Source: Novispirillum itersonii
GTDB taxonomy: Bacteria; Pseudomonadota; Alphaproteobacteria; Rhodospirillales; Rhodospirillaceae
Length of the DNA: 64,000 nucleotides
Assembly (NCBI RefSeq): GCF_014205675.1
Contig: NZ_JACIIX010000008.1
Location: 62,001 to 126,000, forward strand
Direction of reading: 5' to 3'
The first letter of the stretch is position 1; each line of letters begins with the position of its first letter. The notes under the pieces are model-generated. The model saw only the letters and a list, made by a program, of their open reading frames with translations. It made no database searches and was not told the origin of the DNA. Made by a program: the position numbers and the translations under genes. This document shows, one piece after another, positions 61,715 to 64,000 of this stretch.

Positions 61715-64000
61715 ATGGGGCGATTCGGTTTTGGGCAGGCACTGCGCCGGGTGGAGGATGACCGGTTCCTGACCGGGCAGGGCCTGTATACCGATGATGT
61801 GACCCTTCCCGGGCAGGCCATTGGCTATGTCGTACGCAGCCCCTATGCCCATGGCGATATCACGGCGCTGGATGTGTCCGCCGCGCGGGAGATGCCCGGG
61901 GTGCTGGCGGTGCTGACCGATGCCGACCTGACGGCGGCGGGCATCGGCGGTCTGCCCTGTGTGGTCCGCCCGACCGGAACCAACGGCCAGAAAATGCCGG
62001 TGCCGGACCGCCCGGTGCTGGCCCGGGGCCGGGTGCGCTACGTTGGCGAGCCGGTGGCCTTTGTGGTGGCGGAAACGCTGGAGCAGGCCCGTGACGCCGC
62101 CGAACAGATTTTGCTGGATGTTGAGATCCTGCCCGCCGTGGCCGATCTGGTGGCGGCAGTGGCCCCGGATGCCCCGCTGCTGTGGCCCGATCACGCCCCC
62201 GGCAATGTGCTGACTGATTTCGCCCTCGGCGATGCGGCGGCGGTGGAGGCGGCTTTTTCCACCGCCGTGCACCGGGTGTCGCTGGATCTGATCAACAACC
62301 GGCTGGCCCCGACCCCGCTGGAACCGCGCGGGGCGCTGGCGGCCTACGATCCGGCTGACGGCAGCTATACCCTGCACACCGGCAGTCAGGGCTCGCACAC
62401 CCTGCGGGACTGGCTGTGCCGTCTGGTGCTGAACCTGCCGCCGGAAAAGCTGCGGGTGGTGGCCGGGGATGTCGGCGGCGGCTTCGGCATGCGGCTGTTC
62501 CTGTACAATGAACAGGTGCTGGTGCTGGCGGCGGCGCGGCTGACCGGCCGCCCGGTCAAGTGGATTGCCGACCGGGGCGAAGGCTTCCAGTCCGACACCC
62601 ATGGCCGCGACCAGCGCAACCATGCGGAACTGGCGCTGGATGCCGACGGGCGCATTCTGGCGCTGCGGGTCCGGTCGCTGGGCAATGTCGGGGCCTATCT
62701 TTCGCAGATGGGGGCCTTTGTGCCGACCATGGCGGGCACCTCGATGCTGACCGGGGTCTATCATGTGCCGGTGGCCTATGCCCATGCGCAGGTGGTGGTG
62801 ACCAATACCGCCCCGGTGGATGCCTATCGCGGGGCTGGCCGACCGGAAGCCGCCTATGTGATCGAGCGGCTGATGGATGCGGCGGCCCGCCAGTTGGGCC
62901 TGCCACGGGATGAGATCCGCCGCCGCAATTTCCCGGCGGTATTGCCGTACAGGACCGCTTTCGGTCATGTCTATGACAGCGGCGATTTCCCCCGCCTGCT
63001 GGAAACCGCGCAGCTCCGCGCCGACTGGGCCGGGTTTGAGGCCCGGCGGGCAGAAGCCCGGCAGCGGGGCCGTTTGCGCGGGCTGGGGATCAGCTATTAC
63101 GTCGAGGTCTGCGGCGGTGGCGGCGATGAAACGGCGCATCTGGAGCTGCACGCGGACGGCACGGCGACGGTGCTGATCGGCACCCAGTCGACCGGGCAGG
63201 GGCATGAAACCGCCTATGCCCAGATGGTGGCGGCGGAATTCGGCATCAGCCCGCAGGCGGTGCGGGTGAAACAGGGCGATACGGCGGTGGTGCCGACCGG
63301 CAAGGGCACCGGCGGCTCCCGCTCCCTGCCGGTGGGCGGGGCCTCGCTGTCGCAGGCGGTGGATACGGTGATTGCATTGGCCCGGCCGCTGGCCGCCGCC
63401 CGTCTGGGGGCGGCGGAAGACAGCGTGCGGTTCGAGGACGGGGTGTTTCTGGCCCCGGCCTCGAACGAAGGGGTGCGGCTGACCGATCTGGCGGTGGAGG
63501 CTCCGGCCGGGACCCTGAAGGCGACTTCGGCATGGAAGCCCCCGGCGGGCACCTATCCCAACGGCTGCCATCTGGTCGAGGTGGAGATTGACCCCGACAC
63601 CGGCGCGACGGAGGTGCTGCGCTACACCATCGTCGATGATGTCGGGGTGGTGATCAATCCGCTGCTGCTGAAGGGGCAGGTGGTCGGTGGGGTGGCGCAG
63701 GGGCTGGGGCAGGCCCTGTGCGAAGGCGTGGTTTACGAGGCTGACAGCGGCCAGCTGCTGACCGGCAGCCTGATGGACTATGCGTTGCCCCGGGCTGACA
63801 ATCTGCCTGACATCGACTTTTCCACCATCGAAATCCCCTGCACCACCAACCTGCTGGGGGTGAAGGGGGCGGGGGAGGCCGGAACCATCGGCTCCACCCC
63901 GGCGGTGATGAGCGCGGTGCTGGACGCGCTGGCTCCCTGTGGTATCACTCATCTCGATATGCCTGCCACGCCACTGGCGGTGTGGACTGCCCTTCAAACT
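61715..64000 (+). CDS. Molybdopterin-binding large subunit of the xanthine dehydrogenase / CoxL family (form II), 3' end cut
   Basis: 762 codons are visible from ATG 61715 (AGGAGA upstream). The N-terminal part is the aldehyde oxidase/xanthine dehydrogenase a/b hammerhead domain (GQGLYTDDVTLPGQAIGYVV, GEPVAFVVAE). The Mo-binding part has GDVGGGFGMR (about 250), AYRGAGRPEAAY (about 370) and the catalytic Glu in KGAGEAGTIGSTPA (about 725). AYRGAGR marks form II CoxL-like enzymes, not true CO dehydrogenase (which has AYxCSFR). It would oxidise an aldehyde or aromatic heterocycle with FAD and 2Fe-2S subunits, which are not in the window. The reading frame ends only a few residues short of the family's usual C-terminus. 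Confidence 0.93.
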   Translation, partial: MGRFGFGQALRRVEDDRFLTGQGLYTDDVTLPGQAIGYVVRSPYAHGDITALDVSAAREMPGVLAVLTDADLTAAGIGGLPCVVRPTGTNGQKMPVPDRPVLARGRVRYVGEPVAFVVAETLEQARDAAEQILLDVEILPAVADLVAAVAPDAPLLWPDHAPGNVLTDFALGDAAAVEAAFSTAVHRVSLDLINNRLAPTPLEPRGALAAYDPADGSYTLHTGSQGSHTLRDWLCRLVLNLPPEKLRVVAGDVGGGFGMRLFLYNEQVLVLAAARLTGRPVKWIADRGEGFQSDTHGRDQRNHAELALDADGRILALRVRSLGNVGAYLSQMGAFVPTMAGTSMLTGVYHVPVAYAHAQVVVTNTAPVDAYRGAGRPEAAYVIERLMDAAARQLGLPRDEIRRRNFPAVLPYRTAFGHVYDSGDFPRLLETAQLRADWAGFEARRAEARQRGRLRGLGISYYVEVCGGGGDETAHLELHADGTATVLIGTQSTGQGHETAYAQMVAAEFGISPQAVRVKQGDTAVVPTGKGTGGSRSLPVGGASLSQAVDTVIALARPLAAARLGAAEDSVRFEDGVFLAPASNEGVRLTDLAVEAPAGTLKATSAWKPPAGTYPNGCHLVEVEIDPDTGATEVLRYTIVDDVGVVINPLLLKGQVVGGVAQGLGQALCEGVVYEADSGQLLTGSLMDYALPRADNLPDIDFSTIEIPCTTNLLGVKGAGEAGTIGSTPAVMSAVLDALAPCGITHLDMPATPLAVWTALQT

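Noticed and set aside
61676-63997. A 773-codon open frame on the minus strand
   Set aside because: It is antisense to the molybdopterin subunit gene, whose plus-strand frame carries clear family motifs; the minus frame is a GC-bias artefact.
61715-64000. True aerobic CO dehydrogenase large subunit
   Set aside because: The active-site loop reads AYRGAGR (form II), not the AYxCSFR of genuine CoxL.

Overview
The window is a GC-rich bacterial chromosome segment with densely packed genes. Gene content (xseB-ispA-dxs-tlyA order, many hybrid kinases, chemoreceptors, HAAT-type ABC transporter, ECF41 sigma unit, form II CoxL-like molybdoenzyme) points to an alphaproteobacterium, probably a free-living, motile, metabolically versatile Rhodospirillales member. 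The genus cannot be fixed from the sequence alone. I see no rRNA, tRNA, CRISPR array, phage or insertion sequence.

Layout, left to right. At 1-804 (minus) is a truncated MaoC-phosphate acyltransferase fusion, followed by a hybrid kinase with a degenerate Hpt-like tail (1045-3087). At 3370-5823 lies a bufferin-type RiPP operon: precursor, DUF692/MNIO enzyme, DUF2063 partner and DoxX membrane protein, with a 14-bp operator-like palindrome upstream. At 5922-14186 is a phosphorelay cluster: a membrane hybrid kinase, a lone receiver, an Hpt/receiver-like/GGDEF protein, a second hybrid kinase with Hpt, and an Rcp1-type receiver, mostly with overlapping genes. Hemerythrin and DinB-like genes follow, then a degenerate GGDEF/EAL-like protein.

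17491-22247 (minus) holds xseB, ispA, dxs, marC and tlyA, i.e. isoprenoid precursor synthesis plus housekeeping genes. 22390-26660 (minus) is an RND efflux pump with its adaptor. 26927-33176 (plus) carries a hydrolase, a ribbon-helix-helix protein, holC, a large unrecognised protein, a chemoreceptor and a cell-wall amidase. 33211-36663 (minus) carries a GH1 glucosidase and the glutathione-dependent formaldehyde oxidation pair. Between frmA and a LysR gene lies an array of 107-bp repeats, each able to fold into four hairpins, with a compensatory base-pair change between copies. A transporter, guaB and an RNA methyltransferase follow.

42879-52269 is the most unusual region. A PaaX-like repressor gene and an adrenodoxin-reductase-like ferredoxin-NADP reductase gene are divergent from an orphan PaaA-like diiron protein. 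This is followed by a small unknown protein and a complete five-gene branched-chain/aromatic-type ABC transporter preceded by a perfect FNR/FixK box. None of the other PaaBCDE subunits is present. I propose this as an uncharacterised oxygenase-uptake module.

The right end has a soluble chemoreceptor, two tandem M17 aminopeptidases, an ECF41 sigma factor with its carboxymuconolactone decarboxylase partner and a matching ECF41 promoter, a small secreted protein, a LysR regulator, an AEC transporter, a small membrane protein, and a CoxL-like molybdopterin subunit that runs off the right edge.
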